Source: Megalopta genalis (lineage: Eukaryota; Arthropoda; Insecta; Hymenoptera; Halictidae). Taken from it: a stretch of DNA of 64,000 nucleotides. The DNA lies in assembly GCF_051020955.1 (NCBI RefSeq), contig NW_027476093.1, positions 1,178,001-1,242,000 on the forward strand, written 5' to 3'. The stretch's first letter is position 1, and every line of letters starts with the position of its first letter. Made by a program: the position numbers and the translations under genes. The notes below the pieces were generated by a model that was given only the letters and a program-made list of their open reading frames with translations, did no database searches and was not told the origin of the DNA. Of this stretch, positions 21,741-33,330 are shown in pieces.

Positions 21741-21959
21741 CAGTAATGTCTCTCTAATTGACGCTCGGATTGTCCACGAAAATGGGAAAATTTGGGAAAA
21801 GAAGATACGATTATTCGAGGCTTGCGGTTCGTTTTTATAATTGCGAATAGTCAATAACTTTAAAAACGAGCTCCTCCAAAGCTCGGATAATCATGCTTCC
21901 TCTTCCTGAATTGTCCATTTTTGTGCACAATCTAAGCGTCAGTTAGGGAGTCATTATCG
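21741..21959. mobile_element. TA-MITE with symmetry extending beyond its ends
   Basis: A complete hairpin copy. Outside its terminal repeats, bases 21712-21740 (AGCCGCGAGAGAAAGAAACC, then AAGGCGGTA) pair with 21960-21989 (ACCGCCTCGGTTTCTTTATC, then TCGCGGCT). The inverted repeat is therefore about 30 bp longer on each side than in other copies. Confidence 0.85.
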
Positions 21960-21989
21960 TACCGCCTCGGTTTCTTTATCTCGCGGCTC

Positions 21990-22475
21990 TTTGATACGAT
22001 ATTTTTGTTAAGCCTCGTCCTGTGACATAACCTTTCTGATACATCTTCCTGTATTACGTCTAAACATCCTGATTGAATTCGCTGCGATCCTTATAATTCT
22101 ACCGGGTGTATCTATATGCATTAACTTTGAGTAAGACATTACATATAACATAATATAACACAATATAACATTATAATTACAATAAAATTGCTTAAACTGT
22201 TAAATTTCTTTTCAATCTTTCTCAGTTCAAAATCTTTCATTTAATCTTTCAATTAAACCATAGGTTTGTAATTCTTGATCTTCCGTTGCACAAATTTTCT
22301 TACATTCAAGAAAAAAAATTCGTCCCACAAAGGGAGTTCAGGTTTACAACGTCAGTTACATTTTCAACATGCTTACATTTTTGCGGATCCTAATAAAATT
22401 AGGAAGATATACATAATAATGGTTTAGCGTACAAAATAATTACCGTTAATAAATATTTCCATTAATTACGCATCA
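21990..22475. other. AT-rich unique DNA
   Basis: Moderately AT-rich with a short ATAACATAATATAAC repeat near 22141-22170. No gene was recognised. Confidence 0.4.
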
Positions 22476-22479
22476 TTAA

Positions 22480-23512
22480 CCCTTAGCACTCCGCACCATT
22501 CTGAACGTTGGCTAGTAGCTACTCGGCGTCACTTTTCGGCAGAAACGGGAATTTACAGACCCTCGTATTATTTAGTATAGTTTTGGAACTAACTAACATA
22601 TTATAATGATATTGCACTTATATGAATTTGGCTGAAACCGAGAAATTTGCAAAAAAATCAATATTTTATTTTTTATAATTTTGTTATTGTTTGTTTTATA
22701 ATTTTGTTTCGTTGTTGTAATCGCTATCTATGCGAACTCTTTCTCTCGTCGTCTTGTTGCTTGGACGATAACACTATCGCTGCTATCAAAACGATGGACT
22801 AACTGTAGAAGAAAACCTACAGTTAGTCTTTCTAACATATCTGTATAAACATCTGTCTGGAGCTCATCTTCGCTACTACTTGTGTCATGAGACTCATTCG
22901 TGTTTGAACGTTTTGCCATTGTTCTAATAAAAAATATGAATAAATACATAGGTTGAAAATTTCTAATTGTTATTACTAACTCGCAAGATGATATTTACCA
23001 AAAAAACTTTTACCAAACAATTTATTTACCAGGAGAAGAATCACTTTTCTGATTTTTTCACTCGTTAGATCTATCTATACCGCTCGACGCTTCAAACCAG
23101 ACCGAGTTCAGCTTTGAAAATCTTTTCCTCCAGATTTTATCATTATAAATCTTACTATACAGTGCGTGCTATGTTCGCATACCGATTTTTCTTCTACAAA
23201 CTTGCCTTATCGCTCTTTTCAAGTGGCGCCTTTGAAAGTGCTCGGACCGTCGTGAGCACGCCTCTCACGTTCTCGTCGAAACCTGCCGACATTTCTTGTA
23301 TATATCTTAGTAATTTTACTATATTTTGATTCGATTTCTTGTGCCATTTCAAGAGAAAACTTCAGGGAAACATGCATGTCTGAAAAAGTTGCGCTGAAAT
23401 AACTCAATTCCCCGTAATCACTAATAAACTTGAATGTCCCACGAGAGGGGACATCCGAGTGATATGCTAGAATTACGATGTCCCACGAGAGGGGACAACG
23501 GAGTGTAAAGTG
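22480..23512 (-). mobile_element. TTAA-target (piggyBac-type) element, copy B, internally deleted
   Basis: 1,033 bp flanked by TTAA (22476-22479 and 23513-23516), in opposite orientation to copy A at 2339-3372 and very similar to it throughout. The ends are CCCTTAGCACTCC and GGAGTGTAAAGTG, with two GTCCCACGAGAGGGGAC subterminal motifs inside the right end. It shares copy A's internal deletion, so both derive from one non-autonomous master. Confidence 0.78.
22728..22919 (-). CDS. N-terminal remnant of the TTAA element's transposase
   Basis: A 63-residue frame from ATG (22917-22919) to a stop at 22728, beginning MAKRSNTNESHD with an acidic SSSEDELQTD stretch and ending RRREKEFA. It is the intact version of the stub at 2932-3006. 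Full-length piggyBac-type transposases are several hundred residues, so the catalytic domain is absent and no function is expected. The start was chosen because the ATG is shared by both copies. Confidence 0.5.
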   Translation of the reverse strand: MAKRSNTNESHDTSSSEDELQTDVYTDMLERLTVGFLLQLVHRFDSSDSVIVQATRRREKEFA

Positions 23513-23516
23513 TTAA

Positions 23517-24620
23517 TTTCTTCATTGAGAAATTGAACTTTGACGCAAGTGAGCGCTCTATTTATAAATAGGTTATTTATAATAATAACTTCATTTATTA
23601 ACATTTATTTATTATAACAATTTCTAACACTTTATTTACAATAACAAACAATTATCGCGCACAATTGTCACGACTGGTGAGATGCTCTAGTATTTTCGTT
23701 CGATCCTGATTTCTCACGGGGTGAGTTCGGGTAGCAAAGTATCTCGTATACCCGAACGAAGGTATTATACTAGCTCTAGTAGAGACGGTTGCTCGAGTAG
23801 GCGAACGGTCGATATCTCGCGAAGCGACCTGTCTCTCGCATTCGTTCCGGTTTTATTGGTGCACGCCGTCATCTTATAGCGCATGTAATAATAACACAGA
23901 TACCCCGGGCCCGGCATCACGATGCCACCACCGCCGCGATACGCTCAATAAAACATCCCGGGGCAGCAAGAAACGTGATTTTCTGATAAATATTAATGTC
24001 GCCTGGGTGCATCGCGATGTTCGCGATGGGCGCCGAGTGCCCAAGATAACGCGCGTGCGCGCGCGCGCGCTCGGCGTGTCGCGCCGTGTCCCGCCGCGAC
24101 GGCAGACCGGAAATTGCCGATACGTTGTTTCATTAAATGCGATTAATGATGGGCCGGCGTTCCGGCAGACGATGGAATCTGGTTTTATTGCTTGTCGCAA
24201 GTATACGGCCAGGGAATCAATTAATATGAGAACGGCGCATGAATCGATGGTTATTCGCGAACGTTTCCACGAAATGGCATCGTCGGGGTGCGCTGATAAC
24301 GACGAAGGAGGGGGGGGGGGTGGAAGGACCTGCGGGAAATTCAATGTCTCTTTCATGATCATTGATATTGTTGTTCAGCGAAGAAATTATGGGACTTGTT
24401 TATTAAAAGCACCGTCGTTCGAACACAAAAAGTTTCGACGTGAAAGATTCGCTGGTTTTTGAAGGAAAATTTTACCAAAGTAACAATTGTTCTGCTTCTT
24501 TCTTTCTTTTTCTTTTTTTTTTTTTAGTGAGAGTGAACGTGACTCTCTCTGATGCAAGTTTTTCTTTTTTTAAAGAAGGATCTTTTCATAAGGCGATATA
24601 GTTGCACGACTTCCATGGGG
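23517..24620. other. Unique DNA, no gene recognised
   Basis: AT-rich at left, then CpG-rich from about 23760 to 24320 with a (GC)n run near 24055-24072 and a run of ten or more G near 24307-24318. Opposite-strand open frames of 151 and 162 codons overlap at 23874-24462. Neither has a recognisable domain. Confidence 0.4.
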
Positions 24621-24625
24621 ATATA

Positions 24626-25071
24626 CAGGGTGTCCCAGGTTTTAATGTTCAAACTTTGTCAGTGTATTCTATGGCACAAAGTAAGAAAAAAATGTTATGT
24701 AAACATAGGTCATATAGAGCTTTATTAAGAAGTTATAACGAAAATTCAGAATAAGAATAGTAATCAACTAAAAAGAAAATAAAAAATAAAAATAAATCTT
24801 CGATCGATGTCAATCATGTATTGTCAACAACGGTTAGTAATACATTTCGAAATGTATTAATACACACAGCTTACATAAACACACGGCATGTGCTGATCTA
24901 TTCAAGCCAATGCTCGCAGTAACAGCAAGTTGATTACTATTCCTGTTCTGAATTTTTGTTATAACTTCTTAATAAAGCTCTACATGACCTATGTTTATAT
25001 AACATTTTTTTCTTACTTTGTGCCACAGAATACACTAACAAAGTTTGAACATTAAAACCTGGGACACCCTG
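24626..25071. mobile_element. MITE with ends CAGGGTGTCCCAGG and long inverted repeats
   Basis: The 446-bp element is flanked by TA. The terminal repeats are about 165 bp and nearly perfect, including CAGGGTGTCCCAGGTTTTAA, ACATAGGTCATATAGAGCTT and AGTTGATTACTATTC with their complements. The spacer is unique. It has no coding capacity. Confidence 0.9.
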
Positions 25072-25078
25072 TATATTA

Positions 25079-25379
25079 TTGTAATCGGTTTTATGTTATT
25101 TTGCTTTTTTATCAAAATACGAAAGTCACTCTTCAATTTTTTAAATGGAATAGTTAGTATTCCCTCCCGAATTCGTATAAAGCGTTGAATTCTATTGCTT
25201 TCGTTAATATCTCATTAACTATGTATCTTAGGCCCCGTTTGGTGCGATGCTTTTTTATGTAGATTTCAACGCTTTATCCGAATTCAGGAAGAAACGTTTA
25301 CTATTGCGTTTAAAAAATTACAGGTGACCTTCGTATCTTGATAAAAAAGCAAAATAACATAAAACCGATTGCAATACTA
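25079..25379. repeat. Foldback element, family unknown
   Basis: The left arm begins GTAATCGGTTTTATGTTATT and the right arm ends AATAACATAAAACCGATTGC. The arms pair through TTGCTTTTTTATCAA, GAATTCGTATAAAGCGTTGA and neighbouring blocks over about 130 bp each. It lies directly against the MITE on its left. No target duplication could be fixed. Confidence 0.8.
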
Positions 25380-25486
25380 TATGCTTCCCTGGAAACCATG
25401 CAACTTCTATCTGAAACATTTTTTCATACGACAAATATTTTACGAGTTATTTGAGATGGTGACGTTATGACGCTCACTCTACTATA

Positions 25487-25605
25487 CAGGGTGTCCCGAA
25501 ATTATGGTATTTCCGAGAAATGAGGGATTCCCGAGGGGCGATTTGAAGCCCTTTACAAAAATTTTCTCCGAGGCATCGTTAACAAACTATCCAAGAGAAA
25601 CACTG
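25487..25605. mobile_element. CAGGGTGTCCC-type MITE, left arm only
   Basis: CAGGGTGTCCCGAAATTATG is preceded by TA. The arm continues through GATTTGAAGC and TTTTCTCCGAGGCATCGTTA, then ends close to the start of the next TA-MITE. Confidence 0.8.
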
Positions 25606-25619
25606 ACATGAAATCAATA

Positions 25620-25839
25620 CAATAATGTCTCCCTAAGTGACGCTCAGATTATCCACAAAAATGGACAATTCGGGAAGAGGAGACACGATTATTTGAACCT
25701 TGGCGCAGCTCGTTTTTATAGTTGTTAACAATTCGTAATTATAAAAATGAATCGCAAGGATCGAATAATCGTATCTCCTCTTCCAAAAATTGTCCATTTT
25801 TCGTGGACAATCTGAGCGTCAATTTGGGAGACATTATTG
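25620..25839. mobile_element. TA-MITE, complete copy
   Basis: A 220-bp hairpin flanked by TA: left end CAATAATGTCTCCCTAAGTG, right end CAATTTGGGAGACATTATTG, inner loop GTTGTTAACAATTCG. Confidence 0.85.
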
Positions 25840-25955
25840 TATTGCTTTCAATTCATTGAAATTATGAACCAAAGAAGTTTCTATTGGATTGAAAGTTTGT
25901 CGCAATCGATGGAGGTACTTTTTATTTCGCATAAAGATCCACAGTCTCATATTTA
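25840..25955. repeat. Shared spacer between two TA-MITEs
   Basis: A 112-bp sequence (GCTTTCAATTCATTGAAATT through TTATTTCGCATAAAGATCCA) bounded by TA on both sides. It recurs between TA-MITE ends at 50588-50694, inverted at 51614-51726, and in part at 40533-40596, so the MITE-spacer-MITE block has been copied as a unit. Confidence 0.85.
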
Positions 25956-26160
25956 CAGTAATGTCTCCCTAACTGACGTTCAGATTGAGCACTAAAATGG
26001 ACAATTCGGGGAAACTAGATACGATTATCCAAGCCTTTTTATAGTCGTTGACAATTCGCAACTACAAAAACGGACTGCAAAACTCAAATCAAATCGTATT
26101 CCCTCTTCCCAAATTGTCCATTTTCGCGTACAATCCGAGCGTCAATTACAGAAACATCAA
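25956..26160. mobile_element. TA-MITE, complete but diverged copy
   Basis: The left end CAGTAATGTCTCCCTAACTG is clear; the right end is degraded (CGTCAATTACAGAAACATCA). The inner arms are shortened. Confidence 0.8.
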
Positions 26161-26280
26161 CTATAATTGGCACGGTAATCGTACACGGTTCGTTGGTATG
26201 CAGATTTCACGGATCCGCCATGGGCGTAACCGTAATTAACGTTGACTGACTTGCGAATACACGCCTCCTGTATACATATA

Positions 26281-27251
26281 CAGGGTGGGGCATTTTAAAC
26301 AGGTCACGTGATAACTCGCTTGTTTTTGAAGATAGGAGGAAATGCATTAGACCAAACTTACTTGGTATCGGGGGGCTCATATATATATAATCTGGTATTA
26401 TCAATTTTTCTGTAGGTGAAGGCGTCAAGGAGATATGAAGGTCAATTCTGTTTTTTTAAATGGAACAGTAAGTCTTTTTACTTACATTCTCATAGAGCGT
26501 TTCGAGGCGAATACAATGAACTATTATGAAGGTCATTCAAGGTCACCCAAAGTCAACTGCAAGAGAAAATAAATTGTCTCAGAGTACTTTTCGAATACTT
26601 GTGTGTCACATGTGTGTATTACGTGACACGGGTCACAAAAGATAAACAAACATTCGATCACATTGTACGCTTATCGGTATCCTCAAACATTATTGGTAAT
26701 TTAAAATTATCTGTTTTAGAAAATAATTTGAAGAAAAATTCAGAGATTTATACATATCAGCGAAGGATTAGAAATGTCGTAAATATTTCTGGACTTTCCG
26801 TACTAAATGTCATATGGTCATAGTGTTGTGGTCGTTGCATTGGACTTGATCTTAGCTTTTACATTATGACGATAAAAATTGCACACAAGTAAATAGATGA
26901 CATTATTTTTTCATTAAATTTATAAACAAATTTGTATGATTATTTGCCATTTTACTGTATTTTAGCTTTGCTTTTCTGTGTCACTTTGGGTGGCCTTGAA
27001 TGACCTTCATAAATAGTTCATTGTATTCGCCTCGAAACACTCTATCAGTATGTAAGTATAAAAACTTACTGTTCCATTTGAAAAACCAGAATTGACCTTC
27101 ATATCTCCTTGACGCCTCCACCTACAGAAAAATTGGTAATACCAGATCATATGAGCCGCCCGATACCAAGTAAGTTTGGTCTCATGCATTTTCTCCTATC
27201 TTCAAAACCAAGCGAGTTATTCAGGTGACCTGTTTAAAATGTCCCACCGTG
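26281..27251. mobile_element. 971-bp element with CAGGGTGGGGC ends and long inverted repeats
   Basis: Flanked by TA. The ends CAGGGTGGGGCATTTTAAAC and its complement are followed by inverted repeats of about 250 bp (blocks ACTCGCTTGTTTTTGAAGAT, GACGCCTNCACCTACAGAAA type, TTTCGAGGCGAATACAATGA). The interior has a 75-codon frame at 26599-26823. The distantly related end CAGGATGGGCC occurs near 6130 and 13395. It is probably a deleted Tc1/mariner-group transposon. Confidence 0.8.
26599..26823 (+). pseudogene. Possible helix-turn-helix remnant of a transposase
   Basis: A 74-residue frame in the middle of the 971-bp element. Its last third, with ENNLKKNSEIYTYQRRIRNV and NISGLSVLNVI, has the shape of a transposase HTH (a conserved N...STR.I... 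then VNIS..SV..I pattern). There is no catalytic region. The match is by eye and from memory; it could be chance. Confidence 0.3.
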
Positions 27252-27253
27252 TA

Positions 27254-28465
27254 TATTGTATAGCCGTACGCCATTAACAATCATCTTTCGTTCGAAAAGT
27301 AATTAAAGCATGAAACAGCTTCGCGGCGCGTACGATAGGAGAGGAAACGTTCGTTCGTTGAAGGGTTGATAAAGACCGTGCGCGCGCGCTCGTCGCGCTG
27401 GTTAACGGGAAACGCTTTATACGCTCCTATACCCCGGAGAATAACCGAAGAAGATAGCGTTTGATATACGATTCCGTGCCGGTATAAATTAACTCCTGGT
27501 GACATTTAGATTAATTGTTCGAGCCCGTGTTGTGCCCGGGGGCCCTCGGGCCGCTTTTTTAAGCCCGGCCAATCGCAATAATTATCGCAGCTGCTTTCTG
27601 TTCGGCTATTAATATTGGAACGCGGCGAGAGAATCCGTCGAGAGAGAATCGTCGTCCGACGAAAGTTCGCGCCTGGTTTCTCCGCGAATAAATTACAAGA
27701 ACGGGAAAATTAGTCGCTATGTTCCCGTGGCACGTTTCCCCCGCGTTCCATAATTCGGGACCGGGGTCGAGAGGGAGAAAAATGGCGACTTTCGAGCCGC
27801 CGCGGAACAATGACGCGACGCGATGGGTGGCGTCGTCGATCGGGGATCACACGCCGTTTCTCGGGGTCACGCGAAGAAGCCTCCCTTTCGAAGATGCTCG
27901 ATTTTGTCCGGCGCCCAAAGGGGGACGCGACGGGCGAACCCCGCGGCTTTTCAGCCGACGCGCGCAAACCCGGTCATTAGGGCAAAGCGCTCCCTTTGAT
28001 CTCGTCACGATCGGCCGTATCCCGCAGCAAGCTTTCCCAAACGATGTCCGAAAGGCTCGCGCATCTCGGCTCGTCTTCTTTTCTCGTCCTGTTTCGCTTC
28101 CGCCACCACGTTTCGCCGAGCTGTTACCGCTCCTCTTTTCTATCTTTATTGATATTCGACGGTCTTGGGCACGAATAGAGCGCCGCGGTAAGGCGCCCGC
28201 ATCCTGTCAACAACCCTCGACAGAAGAACCAGAAGCTGCGAATTATGATAGGGGCCGGAGCACCCTGGTGTTGTCATTAGCGGCGGCCGAACGCCGCTGG
28301 GAGGGGCGCGTCGTAACGAGTCTCTCTCGTCGAGCACGTTTTCAAACTCGCCCGCCGCGATGCGGTCAATTGTGTCCCGTCCCGTTGTTACAAAGTTTCC
28401 TCTTCCTCGTGCTGGATGATGTCTCATGTACGCGCGGAGTCCGTCGATTAATTGTATAATTGTAA
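27254..28465. other. CpG-rich unique DNA, no gene recognised
   Basis: GC-rich. It holds the longest non-repeat open frame on the + strand (27719-28459, 246 codons), overlapped on the other strand by frames of 83, 85 and 108 codons. The protein is Arg/Pro/Ser-rich without a domain, so it is more likely the result of composition than a gene. Confidence 0.4.
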
Positions 28466-28469
28466 TTGA

Positions 28470-28581
28470 CATATTATATTGCTATATAATTTTGCTATAT
28501 AATTGCTATATAATATTGCTACATAATTGCTATATAATTGCTATATAGTATTGCTACATATTTGCTATATAATAATGCTAC

Positions 28582-28646
<65 letters not shown>

Positions 28647-29250
28647 CTATATAATTGCTAAATAATATTGGTACATAATTGCTATATAATATTGGTATAT
28701 AATTACTATATAGTATTGCTATATAATATTGCTACATAATTGCTATATAATTGCTATATAATATTTATACATTGCTATATAATTGCTATACAATATTTAT
28801 ATATTGCTATATAATATTGCTATGTAATTGCTATATAATTGCTATATAATATTTATAAATATCAATATAATTAGCAATATAATTGCTGTACAATAATTAT
28901 ATATTGCTATATAATATTGCCATATAATTGCTATATAATTTTGCTATATAATTGCTACATAATATTGCTATGTAATTGCTATATAGTAGTGCTACATAAT
29001 TGCTGTATAATATTGCTATATAATATTGGTATAATATTGCTACATAGTTGCTATATGGTATTGCTATATAATAGTGCTAAATAATTGCTATATAATTGCT
29101 ATATAGTATTGCTATATTATTATATAATTATTTTGCTATATAATTGCTATATAATGTTGCGATATAATTGCTATATAATATTGCTATATAATTGCTATAT
29201 AATATTGCGATATAATTGCTATATAATATTTATATATTGCTATATAATAA
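28470..29250. repeat. TTGCTATATAA array 1
   Basis: About 780 bp of variants of TATATAATTGC and TATATAATATTGC, with a (TA)n run at 28578-28644. The right edge passes directly into the end of a TTAA MITE (29251-29280). The opposite-orientation array lies at 30895-31690. Confidence 0.95.
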
Positions 29251-29280
29251 GCCTCAGACACGCCACCCGAATACAAAGTG
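29251..29280. mobile_element. Right terminus of a TTAA MITE attached to array 1
   Basis: GCCTCAGACACGCCACCCGA followed by ATACAAAGTG and TTAA (29281-29284) matches the right end of the CCCTTTGCACTCG family (GGCGCCTC, CGCC, CGAGTGCAAAGGG, TTAA), with some decay. The array occupies the place where other copies carry TAGCAATTTTTAG. Confidence 0.65.
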
Positions 29281-29284
29281 TTAA

Positions 29285-30615
29285 ATTCAATTCGCTCGTA
29301 ACCATTTTGTTCCTATTTATAATAAACGAAAATAAGTTCCCGATTTTAGCCCTAACGATTTTCACTAAATCACTTCTGCCCTGACGATTCAGCAGCAACA
29401 AACAACTCGTGACACACTCGAGTCAATCCAGAACGACGCTCGAATCACTTTCGACAGTTTCGTCCGAACAATTACCTTGCGGACTCGTTTAAAAAGCCGG
29501 CCATGTTCCGCGCCCTCCCCGGTTCTTCGGCTTCTTTTTGCCAACAGAGAGTCGGGAGGACCCCACGATCTCCGAGGGGCCGGGGGGAGGGGAGGGGAGA
29601 CAGCAATTTCCTCCGGTATATCCGGATTTACGGTGCTCCGGGAAGATATCGAACAAATTTAGCGCGAAACACGTAACGAACGAGCTTCGGAGTGCTGCTG
29701 GCTGGCGACGACGACGACGACGTCGACGGCGGAGGGGGTGGTGGCGGGGTGTGTGTTGTATATATACATACATCGCGGCGGCGGCAGTTGAAAACATTAA
29801 CTACCTCACAGCTCATAACCCCGTTATGACCTCTCCGTGGCCGTCGCGCAGCCAGACGCGGAATCGAGCCTGCACACGATCATCCCCCCTCCCTCCCCCG
29901 CGTATCTTTTTCTCTCTCCCGTCGCTTATTATTTTCTTGTCCGGGTCAAGACAAATATTGTCTAGACATTAGTGGCCCCGGAACATCGTCGTCCGTGTTA
30001 TTCCAAGCGAAATGTACTCTTCTGTGTCCGGCGCGAGACGAGATACGCGCGCGCGGGAGGGATGGTCGCTCGCGAGAGGGTGGGCTAAGCCGAATCTGAA
30101 AAGGGCAGGGCAATTTCGTGCCGCGTATCGTTTACCGGGGGATGGTCACTTCTTTTCGCGGCGATTTCATGTGTCGCGCATCGCCGGGAATCTCTGATCC
30201 TAAGCCATCATCGAAAGGAGGAGATGTTGTGTCAGGAGTGCCCGGGGGGTGGCCTTACACCCCCGCCCGTCTCTCGAACTCCCGTCTCCTCCCAACGGAT
30301 TTTTCTCTGATCTCTGCGGCGTGGCGTCTCGTCTCCGTGGAAATAACAAGCTCCCGGCTGCCGGGAATATCTTTGGTAAATTTATCGAGCGATGGGGGCG
30401 AAGGGGCGAAGGGGCGGAGACCGCGCGTTCATTGTGTATCTAAGACGATCTCGAACGAAGCGCGTGTACTACTTGTGCACCGTGCACGTATTATTGTGCC
30501 GCGGACGTATTCATAAGCGGAATTGGTACGCTTGTAGCAACATGTCGACCGGTATCTTTGCGGAACTACGTACGGCGAGATGGATCCACGAAAATACGAA
30601 GTGAATGAAGAGGGT
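29285..30615. other. CpG-rich unique DNA, no gene recognised
   Basis: GC-rich with a GAC trinucleotide run at about 29707-29730 and purine/pyrimidine tracts. Several overlapping frames of 60-144 codons on both strands are Arg/Pro-rich. None is recognisable. Confidence 0.4.
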
Positions 30616-30894
30616 TATATTTTTATATCTTTTGTTATAGCTTAGACAGTTTTAGGGATTTTTTTTAGGGGTTGTAGAATCCGATCATGTAGAATCTGAT
30701 TAAAATTAGGTTTAGAGATTAGTAGAATTTGTTTCTATTAATTAATTATTTAAATTTTTATCCTTATATTTTGTGTATTATAAGTTAAACAGTTCTTTTA
30801 GGGTTTTTAGGGGGGTTGTAGAATGCGATTATGGTATTACTTTTGTAATGCGACGAAAACTTATGTTTATAGATTATTAATATTTATAAATAGC
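30616..30894. repeat. Degenerate direct repeat in AT-rich DNA
   Basis: A segment like GTTAGACAGTTTTAGGGATT, then TTAGGGGTTGTAGAATCCGA, occurs near 30637-30688. A variant occurs near 30783-30831 (AACAGTTCTTTTAGGG, GGGGTTGTAGAATGCGAT). The spacing is about 145 bp. Confidence 0.6.
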
Positions 30895-31690
30895 TATATC
30901 ATATTTATATATATATAACAATTATATAGCAATTATACAGCAATATTGTATAGCAATTGTATAGCAATATTCTGTAGCAATTATATAGCAATATTATATA
31001 ACAATTATATAGCAATTATATTGCACTATATAAATATTCTATAGCAATTATACAGCAATATTATATAGCAATTGTATAGCAATTATATAGCAATATTATA
31101 TAGCAATATATAAATATTATATACCAATTATGTAGCAATATTGTATAGCAATTATATAGCAATATTGTATAGCAAATATATAGCAATATTATATAGTAAT
31201 TATATAGAAATATTATATAGTAATTATATAGCAATATTCTATAGCAATTATATAGCAATATTGTATAGAAATATTATATAGCAATTATAAAGCAATATTG
31301 TATAGCAATTATATAGCAATATTGTATATCAAATATATAGCAATATTATATAGTAATTATATAGAAATATTATATAGTAATTATATAGCAATATTCTATA
31401 GCAATTATATAGCAATATTGTATAGAAATATTATATAGCAATTATAAAGCAATATTGTATAGCAATTATATAGCAATATTGTATATCAAATATATAGCAA
31501 TATTATATAGTAATTATATAGAAATATTATATAGTAATTATATAGCAATATTCTATAGCAATTATATAGCAATATTGTATAGAAATATTATATAGCAATT
31601 ATAAAGCAATATTGTATAGCAATTATATAGCAATATATAAATATTATATAGCAATTATGTCGCAATATTATATAGCAATTATATAGCAAT
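30895..31690. repeat. TATATAGCAATT array 2 with 157-bp higher-order period
   Basis: Variants of TATATAGCAATTATATAGCA cover about 800 bp, in inverse orientation to arrays 1 and 3. Between about 31174 and 31640 a longer unit repeats three times; the marker GCAATATTCT recurs at 31231, 31388 and 31545, exactly 157 bp apart, with the same internal variants. Confidence 0.93.
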
Positions 31691-32639
31691 TTAACCTCCT
31701 CGCGCAAGCATTCGAATAAAAGCGTAGGTGCGCACAGTAAATATAAATTTCCGTTTATAAAGAAAATATAATTATAAATTTTAAAGTAATTATAAATATA
31801 AATTTTCGTTTAAAAAAATGATCGCGGTCTAAAAAAGTTCCAACCGCGAAGAAAATTCAACGGCAGATTACAGATCGATCATCGAACGCTTAAAGAGATC
31901 GTTGTGTATGTAAGATTCGATTCGAAAGCGACCGAGTGCCGAACATCTCGTTCCGTTTACTTTAAGCTAACGCGACATCCATTAATCGTCTAAAAGCACC
32001 GAACAACCCCGGCGCAGGCTCGTTCCCGGTGTGTTTTACGCGACAAGCATTTATCCGGTCTCCGTGTCTAGCCGGCCGAAACGAAATGTTTTAAACGATG
32101 ATTCAGCTCGAGGACTCCGTTAGAAAGAGACACCCCCCCCCCATCCCCGTCAGTCAAGGAAGCGTCAAAAGCTACGATCACCCCTTGACAGCCACTTTAA
32201 AATTATACCGATAATGAAATCCAGTCGCGACCCCTAATTCCTAAGCTAAACCCCGCGGACCCGACCGAGGAACAGATGCGGGGACAATGGCGAGTCGATC
32301 GTCGGTACGAAATGAATTTAGAGTCGGGATTTAAAGGCTTCGGAAACACAAAACATTCCCTCGTCGCCCCACCTCTCCCCCCCCCCTCCTTCGCCCCTTC
32401 GCAGACGTTTAGCGTTGGTGCCGTGCAGTCGCAATTATTACAAGCCGATCAGCCGTAAGAGATATTGTTAGTCTTCGACGAGGAAAGGGATGCTTCCTGC
32501 TTGGGGAAGGAAAGTGTTAATGCTGACGTGGGGGGTTTTTACGAGCCACACACTCGTCGATAGATTTACGTACTATGATTTCACGGTTCGCGAATCTTGC
32601 AACCTGTATTACGATATTTATGGTATATTATTTCCCTAA
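31691..32639. other. Unique DNA, no gene recognised
   Basis: Mixed AT-rich then GC-rich sequence with C-rich tracts near 32127 and 32375. No gene was recognised. Confidence 0.4.
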
Positions 32640-32812
32640 TGTTTCCTTGCATTTGCACTCAAAGCTGTTCTAACTTCAAGGTTAAGATACCTTTCGCAAT
32701 GTTGTATTATTTTTGTATTGTTTGCGTGTAAAAATCGGTTTACTCGCACTCGTACGATAACTAGACTTTTAACAATTCTATGAATAGAAACGAATTTGTT
32801 AAATATATATAG
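32640..32812. mobile_element. Remnant of TTAA MITE preceding array 3
   Basis: TTTGCACTCAAAGC near the start and ACTAGACTTTTAACAATTC near the end match the left end and middle of the CCCTTTGCACTCG family (compare 40166-40405). Past this point, where other copies carry TATAGCAATT, the TATATAATTGC array begins. Confidence 0.55.
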
Positions 32813-33305
32813 CTAAGTGTATATATTGCCATATAATATTGCTATATAATATTGCTGTATAATTGCTATATAATATTTATATATAGCTATATAATTGCTA
32901 TATAATATTTATATATTGCTATATAATTGCTATGTAATTGTTATATAATATTGCTATATAATTTCTATATAATATTGCTATATAATTGCTATACAATATT
33001 GCTACATAATTGCTATATAATATTTATATATTGCTATATAATATTGCTACATAATATCTCTATATAATTGCTATATAATATTGCTATACACTATTGCTAC
33101 ATAATTGCTACATAATTGCTATATAATATTTATATATAATATTGCTGTATAATTGCTATATAATATTACTATATAATTGCTATATAATTGTTATATAATA
33201 TTGCTATACAATATTGCTACATAATTGCTATATAATATTGCTACATAATTGCTATATAATATCTCTATATAATTGCTATATTATATATATATATATATAT
33301 ATAAT
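32813..33305. repeat. TTGCTATATAA array 3
   Basis: About 490 bp in the same orientation as array 1, made of TATATAATTGC, TATATAATATTGC and TATTTATATA variants, and ending in a (TA)n run at about 33281-33303. Confidence 0.95.
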
Positions 33306-33330
33306 ATATTTATTATATTACGATATTATT

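Noticed and set aside
27719..28459. 246-codon + strand frame as a host gene
   Set aside because: Arg/Pro-rich with no domain, overlapped by frames of similar quality on the other strand, in CpG-rich DNA where stops are rare.
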